From Megaleporinus macrocephalus (taxonomy: Eukaryota > Chordata > Actinopteri > Characiformes > Anostomidae), in assembly GCA_021613375.1 (NCBI GenBank), contig CM038716.1:8367491-8431490 (forward strand): DNA of 64,000 bases. Reading direction: 5' to 3'. Each line of letters opens with the position of its first letter. The stretch's first letter is position 1. The translations under genes were made by a program, and so were the position numbers. Under the pieces are notes generated by a model, which was not told the DNA's origin, searched no databases, and was given only the letters and a program-made list of their open reading frames with translations. Positions 23,911-35,631 of this stretch are shown here, piece by piece.

Positions 23911-25905
23911 CACTGGTTTTGGATTCAATTTGAATTATAGTTAATTGGTTTTATATTCAATTTGAATTATAGTTAATTGGTTTTATATTCAATTTGAATT
24001 ATAGTTAATTGGTTTTAGATTGAACTTGATTCAGAATTCATTGGTTTTGGATTCAATTTGAATTATAGTTAATTGGTTTTGGATTCAATTTGAATTATAG
24101 TTAATTGGTTTTATATTCAATTTGAATTATAGTTAATTGGTTTTGGATTCAATTTGAATTATAGTTAATTGGTTTTGGATTCAATTTGAATTATAGTTAA
24201 TTGGTTTTGGATTCAGTTTGAATTATAGTTAATTGGTTTTAGATTGAACTTGATTCAGGATTCATTGGTTTTGGATTCAATTTGAATTATAGTTAATTGG
24301 TTTTGGATTCAATTTGAATTATAGTTAATTGGTTTTATATTCAATTTGAATTATAGTTAATTGGTTTTAGATTGAACTTGATTCAGGATTCATTGGTTTT
24401 GGATTCAATTTGAATTATAGTTAATTGGTTTTGGATTCAATTTGAATTATAGTTAATTGGTTTTGGATTCAATTTGAATTATAGTTAATTGGTTTTGGAT
24501 TCAATTTGAATTATAGTTAACTGGTTTTGGATTCAATTTGAATTATAGTTAATTGGTTTTATATTCAATTTGAATTATAGTTAATTGGTTTTAGATTGAA
24601 CTTTATTCAGGATTCATTGGTTTTGGATTCAATTTGAATTATAGTTAATTAATTTTTAGATTCTATTTGATTCAGGATTCATTGGTTTTAGATACAATTT
24701 GATTAAATATTAATTGGTTTTAAAGGAAATTTTATTAATGATTCATTGGTTTTGAATTTAATATGAATTATAGTTCATTGGTTTTAGAATCAATTTAAAT
24801 GAGGGTTTATTGGTTTTAGGTTTAGTTTTATTCATGATTCATTGGTTTTAGATTCAATTTGATTTATGATTTACTGGTTTTAGACACAGCTTGATTCATA
24901 CTTAATTGGTTGTAGATTCTATTTAAATTAGGGTTAATTTTTTTTATTCAAAACCATGATTCATTGGTTTTGAACTTAATATGAATTATAGTTAATTGGT
25001 TTTAGATTAAATTTGATTCAGGATTAATTGGTTTTAAAATCAAGCTAAATAAGGGTTAATTGGTTTTAATTTAAGTTTGATTCATGATTTATTGGTTTTA
25101 GATTTACCTTGATTCATGATTCATAGATTTTAGCTGAAATTTGTTAATTGGTTTTAGATTCAATCAGATTCATGATCTTTTGGTTTAGATGCAGTTGATT
25201 CATGATTCATTGGTTTTAGATTCAATGTGATTCAGGATTTATTGGTTTTAGATAAAATTTTATTAATGATTCATTGGTTTAAGAGGAAATTTGATTCACG
25301 ATTTATTGGTTTTAACTTAATATGAATTATAGTTCATTGGTTTTAGATTAAATTTGATTCAGGATTAGTTGGTTTTGGTTGCATTTGATTAGAGATTCAT
25401 TGGTTTTAGAATCAATTTAAATTATAGTTAATTGGTTTTAGACACAGTTTGATTCATAATTAATTGGTTGTAGATTCTATTTAAATTAGGGTTAATTGGT
25501 TTTATATTCAGTTTGATTCATGATTCATTGGTTTTTGATTCAGCTTAATTCACGATTCATTGGTTTTAAATTCAATTCAAATTAGGGTTCATTATATTCA
25601 GGATTTATTGGTTTTAGAGGAAATTTGATTAATGATTCATTGTTTTTAGAATCCAATTAAATTAGGGTTCATTGGTTTTAGGTTCAGTTTTTTTCATGAT
25701 TCATTGGTTTTAGATTACATTTGATTCATGATTTATTGGTTTTAGACACAGTTGGATTCATAATTAAATGTAGATTCTATTTAAATTAGGGTTAATTGGT
25801 TTTAAAATCAGTTTGATTCATGATTTATTAGTTTTAGATTCAATTTGATTCAGGATTCATTGGTTTTAGATTTTATTTGATTCATGATTCACTGGTTTTG
25901 GATTA
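23911..25905. repeat. 32-bp AT-rich minisatellite with a decay gradient
   Basis: Left part (23911-24650): nearly identical copies of TTAATTGGTTTTGGATTCAA followed by TTTGAATTATAG, period 32 (AATTATAG at 24061 and 24093), with recurring TTTTAGATTGAACTTGATTC variants marking multi-unit blocks. Right part (24650-25905): the same theme as diverged 28-32-bp units (GATTCATTGGTTTTAGATTC). The left end is young or homogenised, the right end old. Confidence 0.95.
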
Positions 25906-26196
25906 AGGTTAAAACCTGTTATTGTGTAGTGCTGGATGTCAGTACAGACCGTCTCCCAGGTGGTCTTGTTTGAGATATAGCTATTTAGATACATATAGAA
26001 GTATACACTAAAGTGTGAGAGTGAAGGTCACTACTGAACCTTCTGTTCTTCATTCCTTCAACCAGTTCAAGGTTGATGATGATGTATGTTTTGGATCGTC
26101 GGACTATTTAGCCTGTGTTGTTCTTCAGTGTCTGAGGCGTCAGCTTCCAAGAGTGCTTTCATTTTTTATGTTGGTAGAAAAAGTCAAGAAGAGCAG

Positions 26197-26197
<1 letters not shown>
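25906..26197. other. Unique spacer
   Basis: No gene or element recognised. Confidence 0.4.

Positions 26198-26234
<37 letters not shown>
26198..26234. repeat. (TG)n microsatellite
   Basis: TG dinucleotide run of about 37 bases. Confidence 0.95.
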
Positions 26235-26237
<3 letters not shown>

Positions 26238-26411
26238 CAGCAGTAGGTCAGACCACATAGCTGTGTGGCTCAGAGTTTGGCAGAGCAGTGCAGAAGGGTG
26301 AGTGATAACTCTCTATCTCTACCTTCCACACACACACACACACACACACATTCTCCATTTTCTCTGTCTCTACTACACACTGAGAGTTGGCAGCATCTCA
26401 GTATTATGTAG

Positions 26412-26498
<87 letters not shown>
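26412..26498. repeat. (TA)n microsatellite, ~43 repeats
   Basis: Uninterrupted TA run that ends exactly where copy B of the dispersed teleost repeat begins. A shorter (CA)n run lies upstream at about 26328-26350. Confidence 0.97.
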
Positions 26499-26499
<1 letters not shown>

Positions 26500-26923
26500 C
26501 TTCACTGACCATGTAGGAGCTACACTTACAGACTGTAATTCATCTGATTCTTTGTATATTTTATTACTCTGTTCTTTAATGATCAGGACCCCCACATGAC
26601 CACCACAGAGCAGCTACTATTAGGGAATTGGGTCATTCTTAGTGACACTGCCGTGGTGCTGGTGTGAGTGGATCAGACACAGCAGTGCTGCTGCTGCTGG
26701 AATGTTTAAACACCTATCAGAGTCACTGCTGGACTGAGAATCGTCCACCAACCAAAACTATCCAGACAGCAGTGTCCTGTGGGCGGCGTCCTGTGTCCAC
26801 TGATGAAGAACTAGAGGAACGCAAACTGTGCAGCAGCAGATGAGCTACTGTCTCTGACTTTACATCTACAAGGTGGACCAGCAAGTAGTAGGAGTGTCTA
26901 ATAGAGTGAACAGTGAGTGGACA
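26499..26923 (+). repeat. Dispersed teleost repeat, copy B (longest here)
   Basis: Contains TGTAGGAGCTACACTTACAG, CTTTAATGATCAGGACCCCC, GAGTGGATCAGACACAGCAG, GACAGCAGTGTCCTGTGGGC and GTGCAGCAGCAGATGAGCTA. It holds both the 5' and 3' portions found separately elsewhere, so it approximates the full element. It is followed directly by a Tc1-like fragment. Confidence 0.75.
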
Positions 26924-27275
26924 CCATGCATGCTGGGACCAGAGTACAAAGACCAGTGCCTCATACCCCCAGTAAAACATGGCAGTGGCTCTTTGATGCT
27001 CTGGGGCTCTTTTGCTGCTGGTGGTCCAGGAGGTCTTGTTAAGGTCAGTAGTGAATTCCATTCAATACCAGACCACCGTAGCTGAACATTCGACTGCCTC
27101 TGCCAGACGACTGAAACTGAGCTGTGTTTGGGGCCTCCAATAAAACGATGACCCAAAGGGGGTCCTGTAGGGGTTCCAGGATCCTTCCAGAAGTGTTCTT
27201 CAACCTTGTTAAACACTACAGAATGGGTGCTGTCATTCTCTCTAGGGAAGGCTCCACCAAATACTGAAATTTAGT
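26924..27275 (+). pseudogene. Tc1-like transposase fragment
   Basis: The plus frame reads CLIPPVKHGSGSLMLWGSFA, which corresponds to the conserved KHGGGS-x-M-x-WG block of Tc1/mariner transposases, between the first and second catalytic Asp. The frame ends at TAG near 27083. Further downstream CTCCACCAAATACTGAAAT resembles the typical Tc1-like 3' region. HTH domain, first Asp and C-terminus are missing. A dead remnant of a cut-and-paste transposase. Confidence 0.6.
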
Positions 27276-27914
27276 GTGCCAGTGTATCTGGAGCTGACTG
27301 TAGATACTTATTGTAATATATATATTATATATGGAACATGTGGTTATACATAGTTAGAAACAGATACAATGGATAACAGATAAAATGGAAATAGTAATAT
27401 TATTACTAAACAAAAGCCCTCCATTGTTCTTTACCATTTCTGAGCTTTTTATGCAACATTTAGTCAGGCACTTCATTGGCCACCTACTAAAATCAGTTGA
27501 AGACGTGCTAATGGAGCAGCAACAGGTTGACGCCTATTTTTCACTCATTTTCTATCAATTTTGTTGGTGTGAGTGCATCTAATGGTGAGTTTCTCCAATA
27601 GATGCTATTTATTTCAGCCCAGCTGTACCAACTCTTTCTTTAAAGCTAAATGTTTGCTTCTACTTGCTTATTTATGCTAACCGCGATTAGCATGCTAACA
27701 GACAGTCTACCTCACTGTTAGCCTTGTTTGTGCTCAGTCGTGCTACGTTTAGCTTACTTTGTGGTTTACACAGTTTGTAACGTGTAACTGTATGTTTTAG
27801 TCATTTCTGTGTAACGGCTAGGCTAATAGCATACTGTAGAGAGAGGAAGTTTGTTAAAATTTGTTAAAGTACACTAGCCAATTATCTTTTCTCGCCTTTC
27901 TTTGTTTTAGAACC
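27276..27914. other. Unique spacer
   Basis: AT-rich, no gene recognised. Contains GCTAACCGCGATTAGCATGCTAAC-type inverted words near 27680. Confidence 0.4.
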
Positions 27915-28040
27915 ACACACACATACACAAACACACACATACACAAACACACACACATACCTACATACACTAAGAGGTGTTAGCGGGTGTACTTTGCTGA
28001 GCACCTTGCTGCATGTCCACTGCATTACGGCATCTTATTG

Positions 28041-28090
<50 letters not shown>

Positions 28091-28298
28091 CTGTGTATGT
28101 GTGGGTGTGTGTTTCTGTGTATGTATGTGTGGGTGTGTGTGTGTGTTTCTGTGTGTCTGTATGTTTTTTTTTTGTATGCATGTATGTATGTATGTATGTA
28201 TGTGTGTGTAGATTTTTGTGTGTCTGTCTGTTTGTGTGTGTGAGATTTTCTGTATTTTTTTTCCTGTATGTATGTGTATATGTGTTTTCCTGTATGTA

Positions 28299-28355
<57 letters not shown>

Positions 28356-28807
28356 CCTCAATAACTCTTCTCAGTTTAACAACTTGTTTCGTGTTCTGAT
28401 TGGACACCCTGTGGATGTTGCCACCGGAATCTAAGAATCAGCATTCTAACAACCACTTAATCCGTTTCAATTACTATATATAGATAACAGTGTGTGTGTG
28501 TGTGTTTGTTTCTGTATATGTGTGTGTTTCTGTATGTGTGTGCATGTGTTTCTGTGTCTGCATGTTTTTTTTGTATGTATGTATATATGTATGTGTATAT
28601 GTGTTTTCCTGTATGTATATGTGTGTGTGTAGATTTTTGTGTGTCTGTCTGTTTGTGTGTGTGTGTTTTTGTCTGTTTGTGTGTGTGAGATTTTCTGTAT
28701 GTTTTTTCTGTATGTATGTGTTTTCCTGTATGTGTGTGTGTAGATTTTTATGTGTGTCTGTGTGTCTGTGTGTGTGAGATTTTCTGTATGTGTTTTTTTG
28801 TATGTAA

Positions 28808-28841
<34 letters not shown>

Positions 28842-28845
28842 CAGG
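27915..28845. repeat. TG-rich microsatellite/minisatellite cluster
   Basis: Clean (TG)n runs at about 28042-28088, 28301-28354 and 28807-28838, joined by degenerate units such as TGTGTGTAGATTTTTGTGTG, TGTCTGTCTGTTTGTGTGTG and TTTTCCTGTATGTATGTG. A short CA-rich patch lies at 27915-27962. Long Cys/Val and His/Thr frames are artefacts. Confidence 0.93.
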
Positions 28846-29310
28846 CCTATGCCACATTGTGGGGACATATACTACTCATATTGTGGGGAAATTATGTGGT
28901 TGTGGGGACCTCAAACTGGCATGTTCAAGTTAAAATTGTGCTGAGGCTAGTGGCTAGTGGTTCTGGTTAGAGTTAGGGTACGTATCCAGGAAAGAAATGT
29001 ATGCATTGGCTCCACAATTCACAGAAACAAACATATGCATGCATGTGTGTGTGTTTTTCTCTGCGTCTGTGTGAGTTTGTCTGCATCTCTGTGTATTTTT
29101 CTGTATGTATGTGCTGCTTATGTGTTTTCCTGTATGTGTCTATATGGCTATGGGTGCTTGTTATGCCACGTTGTGGGGACATACAGTACTCACATACTCA
29201 ACTTTCATGGTTGTTCTGGTCAGAGTTAGGGTACGTCTCCAGGAAATTAATGTATGTATTGGCTCCGCAACACAGAAACAAACGTGTGTGTGTGTTTATG
29301 GCCACATACC
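28846..29310. repeat. Duplicated dispersed repeat linked to TG microsatellites
   Basis: ATGCCACATTGTGGGGACAT (28850) and ATGCCACGTTGTGGGGACAT (29163), and GTTAGGGTACGTATCCAGGA (28973) and GTTAGGGTACGTCTCCAGGA (29224), show two copies of one roughly 200-bp sequence about 250-310 bases apart, separated by TG-rich DNA. By recollection this sequence often flanks TG runs in teleosts. Confidence 0.75.
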
Positions 29311-29925
29311 TGTAAAGCTGTAAAGCAGTACTGCGTCCTATAAAGAGAAGTCAAACAGTTTAACTGTTCACTGGACAACAGCTGTAGAAAAGGTGAAGGA
29401 CCCTACACACACATACACACACACATTTGCCCACACACATTCACACTACGTTACAAACTCCGATCGCTCAGAAATGAGAGATTCTGTTTTTTTTTTTTCA
29501 TATTAATGTAAAGGCTTTTCTCTCAATGACTATGTATTTTATTAATATTTATATAAAATCTAATATGTATATAATCTTTACTGCACATACCTTCACATAC
29601 AAAATCACATCGTGGAGGAGCTCATTATCAATGGCTAGCCTCTACTTCGGACAGTGGATCATATGTGCAATTCCATACGTACCTTGTCTGCCTACAGGTT
29701 TGTAAAATAATGGAATTAGCTTTATCCGTTTGCTGCTCTTCACTGTTTTCCATGGGAACAAACACCCAAGCAGTGAAGACACAGCGTTCCTTGGGTACAT
29801 GGCTTGTTACTCAGGTTATGGCTGGATGAGTAGGTTAACATCTGCTTTTCAACCACTAACAACGTCTTGAATTCCCCTCAGCGTTCTAGATAATAGCACT
29901 ATTACAATTAACCTCATGGCTCATG
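29311..29925. other. Unique spacer
   Basis: Holds a short CA-rich patch (29405-29450) and a poly-T run (29488-29500). No gene or element recognised. Confidence 0.4.
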
Positions 29926-30165
29926 TTCGTTCATTCATTCATCCATTCGTTTTCTAAGCTGCTTATCCACTGGGGTTGTGGAGATGCTGGAGCCTATCCC
30001 AGTGCTCATTGGGCGGAAGGCAAGAAACACCCTGGACAGGCCACCTAGAGGCAATCTAGCACCTTCAAATGTCTTTGGAATGTCAGAGGAAACCCACACA
30101 GACATGGAGAGACCATACAGACTACCCACTGCGCCACATGCTGCCCCACCATGTGATATATGATA
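29926..30165 (-). mobile_element. SINE-like repeat, reverse copy 2
   Basis: Starts with CATTCATTCATCCATTCG (the simple-repeat tail in reverse), then GCTTATCCACTGGGGTTGTG, GGAGCCTATCCCAGTGCTCA, CCCTGGACAGGCCACCTAGA and ACCCACACAGACATGGAGAG. These are the reverse complement of the body of the 39.4 kb element. The head is missing. Confidence 0.72.
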
Positions 30166-30441
30166 AGTATTTAAAGGTTAGTATTATTATTTTCCTATTT
30201 GTGTTAATGTGTTAACCTGTTATATATCTTTGCTGTGCACGTTCTTCTTTTACACACAAGGCTTGATGCTTAAAAGAGAAGGTTACAATGCTGTGCAACA
30301 GTTTTAGCCAACAGGGAACATGATTCTACTTAAAATCTATTCTTTCAGACAGGAAGCTTTTATTTTTTAAATATTAAAACAATATTAATGCAGTGATTAG
30401 TGCTTTCACACATGCCAATGTGTTTATTTAACCCTTTCTAA
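30166..30441. other. Unique spacer
   Basis: AT-rich, no feature recognised. The last 8 bases (CTTTCTAA) form the target-site duplication of the next element. Confidence 0.4.
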
Positions 30442-30712
30442 TAGAGATGGAGCGATTAGAGTTTTTGAGGCCGATTCCGATCGCTGATTACCTGCAGATC
30501 GAGGGCGGGGCTATAGGCCACATGCAATTATTGGCGCAAGCAAGTCATAAAACATGGTCTAAACTGGTTTATTACCATTTGTAACAAGCTCATGTGAAAC
30601 AGCATAATATTTTTAATAAAATTAACAGTAAATAAACAAAGTAAAACAAACATATCCACAATGTCATTACAATCATTACATTTAGACCCTTAATTTTGCT
30701 TATCCATCTCTA
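30442..30712. mobile_element. hAT-type MITE, short copy (271 bp)
   Basis: Begins TAGAGATGGAGCGATTAGAG and ends TCCATCTCTA, giving matching termini TAGAGATGGA. Flanks are CTTTCTAA and CTTTCCAA, an 8-bp duplication with one change, the size expected of hAT elements. The interior (GCGCAAGCAAGTCATAAAAC, ACATGGTCTAAACTGGTTTA, AAATAAACAAAGTAAAACAA) matches the longer copy at 35.1 kb; the right part of that copy is deleted here. Non-autonomous, no coding capacity. Confidence 0.85.
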
Positions 30713-31407
30713 CTTTCCAAGCTTCTCCTTGTGGAAACAACCCAGTATTATTATCAGTTCTCATCTAATACCTGCTTTGACTGCTCAGTACTTCATTAAG
30801 CTAAATCAAGATTGCTGCTGAAGGAGCTGAATACATTCATACAATGTCTGGGGCGTCCAGGAGAAATCTGGAACTACACTTTGTTCTTCAAACTGGAGCT
30901 CAAGATATGATCTACTTCTCTCACAATAAGATATTCATGTTACTTTGTAGTGTATGTCTGATTATTTACATCTGTTTTAATCAGATATTGTGTTCTTTCT
31001 GGTGAACATACACTTATTGATCAGATAAAGGCTTTCAAACTATCAAGACACAGTAGTGTATATATGTATATAGTTGAAGCTCTTGGCAAGAAACCATGTT
31101 CAGCAGCAAACAAAAGAAGTGATGTAAATAGAAGCCGAACCAGAGTTAACACTGGTGCTGTTAACACCACTGTATACACTCTTGGAGATGAGAGGGATGA
31201 AGAACGCCTAACATTTCTTCTAGAGTGGTGAAGAGGAGGAACTGTACCGTTTCTGGTGATGTGTTTCTCCCTGTTGTATGAGTTTGACAGGTTGTGTCAT
31301 CTTACAAATGACTTCGTTAAACTAGGAAATAGGATTTGCCATATTAAACAGTGTTCACTGCAAATGATGTGTTGACTTATTTATGGAAGGGTAAAGATAG
31401 GACTGTG

Positions 31408-31451
<44 letters not shown>

Positions 31452-31646
31452 GTAATGATGAAAATCTTTGGAAACATGAGCACATTCTTCCAGCAGTAGG
31501 TCAGCACAGTCATTATGTCGGTACAGCTGAGCAGCTCCGCAATACAAACCATACATGATACCCAAATTGTGTTCTGCTGTGGACATTCCTCCACTCATGT
31601 TGCATCAGTTTTTTAAACCAGGACATCTCTCAGAGTGGAGGCCTAC

Positions 31647-31681
<35 letters not shown>

Positions 31682-31710
31682 TGTGTTCTAGCAAGTTTCA
31701 TATTCCAACA
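30713..31710. other. Mostly unique, two TG microsatellites
   Basis: TG runs at about 31403-31451 and 31651-31679. No gene or element recognised otherwise. Confidence 0.45.
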
Positions 31711-32232
31711 TACACAATATTGCCAAAAGTGTTCGCTCACCTATCCAAATCATTGAATTCAGGTGTTACAATCACTTTCATGGCCACAGGTGTATAAAAC
31801 CAGCAGCTAGTCATGCAGAGCTTTTAGTAAAGAATGGGTCGCTCTCAGGAGCTCAGTGAACTCCAGCGTGGTACCGTGATAGGACGTCACCTGTGCAACA
31901 AGTCCAGTTGTGAAGTTTCCTCATTTCTGCGGAGTCAATCACTACAAACCTCCAGACTTCATGAGGCCTTCAGATCAGCTCAAGAACAGAGCTTAGAGAG
32001 CTTCATGGAATGGGTCTCAATGGCCGAGCAGCCGCGTCCAAGCCTTACATAACCAAGCATCATGCAAAGCAGTGATGTAAAGCACGCCGCCGCTGGACTC
32101 TAGACGAGTGGAGTTGTGTTTTCTGGAGTGATGTGTCTCTGTCTGGCAATCTGATGGACAAGTCTGGGTTTGGCAGTTGCCAGGAGAACGGTACTTGTCT
32201 GACTGCATTGTGCCGAGTGTAAAGTTTGGTGG
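31711..32232 (+). pseudogene. Tc1-like element with degraded transposase
   Basis: The left end TACACAATATTGCCAAAAGT begins at a TA dinucleotide, as Tc1 elements do. A start at 31834 opens MGRSQELSELQRGTVIG, the N-terminal helix-turn-helix region of a well-known teleost Tc1-like transposase. After about 45 codons the recognition domain breaks off. Further on, WSD (first catalytic Asp region, near 32130) and sequence for the following block (TTTGGCAGTTGCCAGGAGAA) survive but are out of frame. The element ends abruptly at GTTTGGTGG, where a 24-bp minisatellite begins; the second and third catalytic residues and the right terminus are absent. Confidence 0.8.
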
Positions 32233-32745
32233 GTGATACAGTGGTGTAGGTATAGGTTGGTACAGTGGTATCAGAGATGGGTGATACAGTGGCGTAGGAA
32301 GTGGGTGATACAGCAGTGTAGGTAGTGGATGTAGGAAGTAGGTGATACAGTGGCGTAGGAAGTGGGTGATACAGCAGTGTAGGAAGTGGGTGATACAGCG
32401 GTGTAGGTAGTGGATGTAGGAAGTAGGTGATACAGCGGTGTAGGTAGTGGATGTAGGAAGTAGGTGATACAGCGGTGTAGGTAGTGGATGTAGGAAGTAG
32501 GTGATACAGTGGCGTAGGAAGTGGGTGATACAGCCATGTAGGAAGTGGGTGATACACCGGTGTAGGAAGTGGGTGTTACAGTGGCGTAGGAAGTGTATGA
32601 TACAGTGCCGTAGGAAGTAGGTGATACAGTGGCGTAGGAAGTGGGTGATACACCGGTGTAGGAAGTGGGTGTTACAGTGGTGTCGGGGGTGGGTGATACA
32701 GTGGTGTCAAATGTGGATGTTACAGTGGTGTCAGAAGTCCTTAAG
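32233..32745. repeat. 24-bp minisatellite
   Basis: The unit GTGGGTGATACAGTGGCGTA plus GGAA has period 24 (GTGGGTGATA at 32521 and 32545), with longer variants carrying GTAGGTAGTGGATGTAGGAA. About 20 copies. It starts immediately at the broken end of the Tc1-like element. Minus-strand Pro/Thr/Ser frames are artefacts. Confidence 0.93.
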
Positions 32746-33624
32746 CGGGGGCTGTGTAGTGACTTTAGGCTGTACTGGCTGGTGGTGATCTCTAGAAGCT
32801 CATGAGGCATGACCATATGCTGTATTCCGACAGTAAAGAACAGTTATGCCCAGTCTAATAGTAAAAGCGTATAACCAGATGGTGCCAAGAACTTTAAGTT
32901 ACACTTTATTGCAGTTACAGTTATGAGTGACCTAGCTTTGGTTCATGGTTCAAATTGACCACCAGCGCATCTGCATTCATTTCATTAAAGACTGATTCAC
33001 CAAACAAAGTAGCTGAGGTCTGGAAAAGGTTAATCGAACTTGCTGATCCGTGTAAAATCACTACTCGTAGTATTAATATTATCTGTATTGATTCTAATGT
33101 TGGTGTTTCTTCTAAATTTCTAATTCATACTGATCAGCCAAACGGCTGATTTAAATGGTTTACATACAAACACTGTATACATCTATATGTGTGTTTTACA
33201 CATGCACACGCTGACACCTTGACCTTCAGTGTAATGTGTGTGTCTGTTGTGGGTGTTGTTAATGTAGGATTTAATTGAGCTTAATAAGGTGATGAATTGT
33301 GGATTAATGTGGACGGATGATCTGACAGACTTGATGCTCTACGCTCGCTAATAACCCATTATCTCTCACACACACACAAGCACGCCTAAAGGGTGTGTGT
33401 GTGTGTGTGTGTGTGTTTTGGTGTGAGTCGCCCAGAGCCCAACAATTACAATCGTAAACACAATTAATTAATTTTCTCAAGAAAAAGGAAAACAGAAAGA
33501 AAGATATTACAGAAAAGCAGACTGAAAAATAAGAGCAGAAACAGCAACATCAGCTTATTTTTAATAATTTAAAGTCATTTTAGGTCAAAAGAAAGAGAGC
33601 ACGTCCCCCTTCCTTGTATTAAGT
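32746..33624. other. Unique spacer with a TG run
   Basis: TG microsatellite at about 33392-33417. No gene or element recognised. Confidence 0.4.
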
Positions 33625-33864
33625 TTCAAGTTTACTTGTCATTTGCACATCATGTCCGGACATGGCATGCATTGAAATGCTTGGGGTGAGGCTCAGATAC
33701 AACTCTACAGCAAGGCATATATATATATATATATATATATATAATGTGTGTGTAGTGAAACAGTGCATAACATAACAATAAATAGACAATATTGAGGTAA
33801 ACGTAGGCTAGAAAATATACATTTAGTAATAACTGAAATATATAAGGGAATATACAAAACATAC

Positions 33865-33912
<48 letters not shown>

Positions 33913-34140
33913 GGAGGACATCTGTAGAAACCTTTGCATAGGCAGGGTATCTAAGAAGATAAATCTATTTAAAGTGACCATATATATTATTTATATCAGA
34001 ATAAATAATATAATTGTATAATATAATATAATATAGCAGTGGTTGAGTGAACGGTATTGGGGTCTTTCAGCTTTACAGTTTGTTCAGAAGCCTGACAGCG
34101 TGTGGGTAGAAGCTGTTCTCTACCCGGGTTCTTCTCTACA
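33625..34140. mobile_element. Unclassified interspersed repeat containing two (TA)n runs
   Basis: CAAGTTTACTTGTCATTTGC near the start and GAAGCCTGACAGCGTGTGGG then GTAGAAGCTGTTCTCTACCC near the end match a repeat seen often in fish genomes by recollection. TA runs at 33717-33743 and 33868-33904 sit inside it. No coding sequence. Confidence 0.5.
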
Positions 34141-34312
34141 CCCAGTGTCCACTGACCATATAGGAGCTCCACTTACAGACTGTAGTGTACTGTAGATTCT
34201 CTGTATACTTTATTACTCTGTTCTTTAATGATCAGGACCCCCACAGGACCCCCACAGAGCAGGTACTATTAGGGAGGTGGTTCATTCTCAGCACTGCAGT
34301 GACACACTAGGC
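34141..34312 (+). repeat. Dispersed teleost repeat, copy C
   Basis: CATATAGGAGCTCCACTTAC, TTTAATGATCAGGACCCCCA and AGGTACTATTAGGGAGGTGG match copies A, B and G. It breaks off after CACTGCAGTGACACACTAGG. Confidence 0.75.
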
Positions 34313-34789
34313 TCGAATGTGCTTGCCACCCACCTCAATCCCACTCTCCTGCTGGCCTGCACTCGCATTGCACTTAAGGTCCCAGACCCAAACTCCTCTG
34401 ATCATCACTCTGAGGGTCTTTATGATTGTAATCTAGGTTTGTACTTGACGAATTGTAAGAGGTTTAAGGGGGCCACACACCAACCATGATGCAGTCGCAG
34501 CTCCTATAGCTCCTTCAGAGACTCAGAACATCTGAACTATTAGCTTTGATGCTCTGAACTCACACCAGGCTGAAGTTGTTGGAATTCTGCCGTTCCACCT
34601 TAAATGGTCCAGCAGTTGCTTTATGACACAGTAAACCAGAGTGACCCCACTGCTCCCATTTAAGTGGCGGTGTTGTTCCAAGATTGGGCACCAATAAAGA
34701 TGTAAACTGAGCTCGAGTCGAAATGGGCCAGACCTTAAAATTAACCACACAAGTCAAACAAACTGGACTCTGGGGGTCCAATGTGCTCA
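34313..34789. other. Unassigned sequence, probably old repeat
   Basis: Mixed-composition sequence without terminal repeats or a convincing frame. Possibly degenerate mobile DNA. Confidence 0.3.
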
Positions 34790-35082
34790 GGCACAGTACA
34801 CATCACATGTGAGTACACCATTGGTGTGTGCTGTGCTGGTACAAGTGGTTCTGGCACAGCTTGAGCCCCCACTTCCCTCCAGCCAACACTTGGCATTGCA
34901 CATAGTAATCCCAGGCCTGGGTGCAGCTGCTCGGACACGGACACCCATTTCTTCAAGCTCTTGATGGATAGATCTTGTGCTGATGTTGCTTCTACAGGTT
35001 GTTCAGAGTTCTGAAATGAGTCACGTAACAGGATGGTCCAACAATGGATGTTCCTTCTAGGCACTTCCATTGACAATAACAG
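34790..35082 (-). mobile_element. Older interspersed repeat, left part, split by a hAT MITE
   Basis: Words such as CAACACTTGGCATTGCACAT, GGCCTGGGTGCAGCTGCTCG, TTCAAGCTCTTGATGGATAG and GCACTTCCATTGACAATAAC match a high-copy teleost non-autonomous repeat by recollection. It resumes after the MITE at 35632, so the two halves are one element. Confidence 0.7.
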
Positions 35083-35631
35083 TAGAGCTGGACCGATCAG
35101 TGTTTTAGAGGCCGATTCTGATTGCCGATCACCTTTCAGCGCGATTGGCTGATTCCGATCGAGGGCGGGGCTTTATGCCATGGCAGGGCTACATGTAGTT
35201 ATTAGCGCAAGCAAGTCATGAAACATGGTCTAAACTGGTTTATTGCCATTTTTAATGAGCTCATATGAAACAGCGTAATATTTTAACTAAATTAACAGTA
35301 AATAAACAAAGTAAAACAAACAAATATCCATAAAACTGCAATCATTAAATTTAGACCCTTAAACTGTTCTCACAAAACGAAAGGGTATGTGTTTCCACCT
35401 AGCGGTTCAGATAGGAATTGCAGGGAGCTGGCCGGAGGGGGTTTCAAGGAGGGCTCCTCTTCCTGGATGAAACGCTAGCTGTAAATACAGAAATTAGGCT
35501 CATTGGTTTAACGCCATCGATCGGCTCTCGGGATCGGCTAAATTGGAGATATATCGGCCGATCACTGATCTCATATTTTGATTAAAAATTGACCGATACC
35601 GATACATAGCCGATCGACCCTTCCATCTCTA
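35083..35631. mobile_element. hAT-type MITE, long copy (549 bp) with perfect target duplication
   Basis: Left end TAGAGCTGGACCGATCAGTG; right end, read in reverse complement, TAGAGATGGAAGGGTCGATC. It is flanked on both sides by AATAACAG (35075-35082 and 35632-35639), the 8-bp duplication characteristic of hAT insertion. GGCCGAT/CCGATC words are abundant near both termini. The interior shares long stretches with the copy at 30.4 kb. No transposase frame. Confidence 0.92.

Noticed and set aside
28035..28868. Cys/Val and His/Thr-rich frames
   Set aside because: They are translations of TG and CA microsatellites.
32271..32816. Pro/Thr/Ser-rich secreted or mucin-like protein
   Set aside because: It is the translation of the 24-bp minisatellite; period 24 keeps the frame open.
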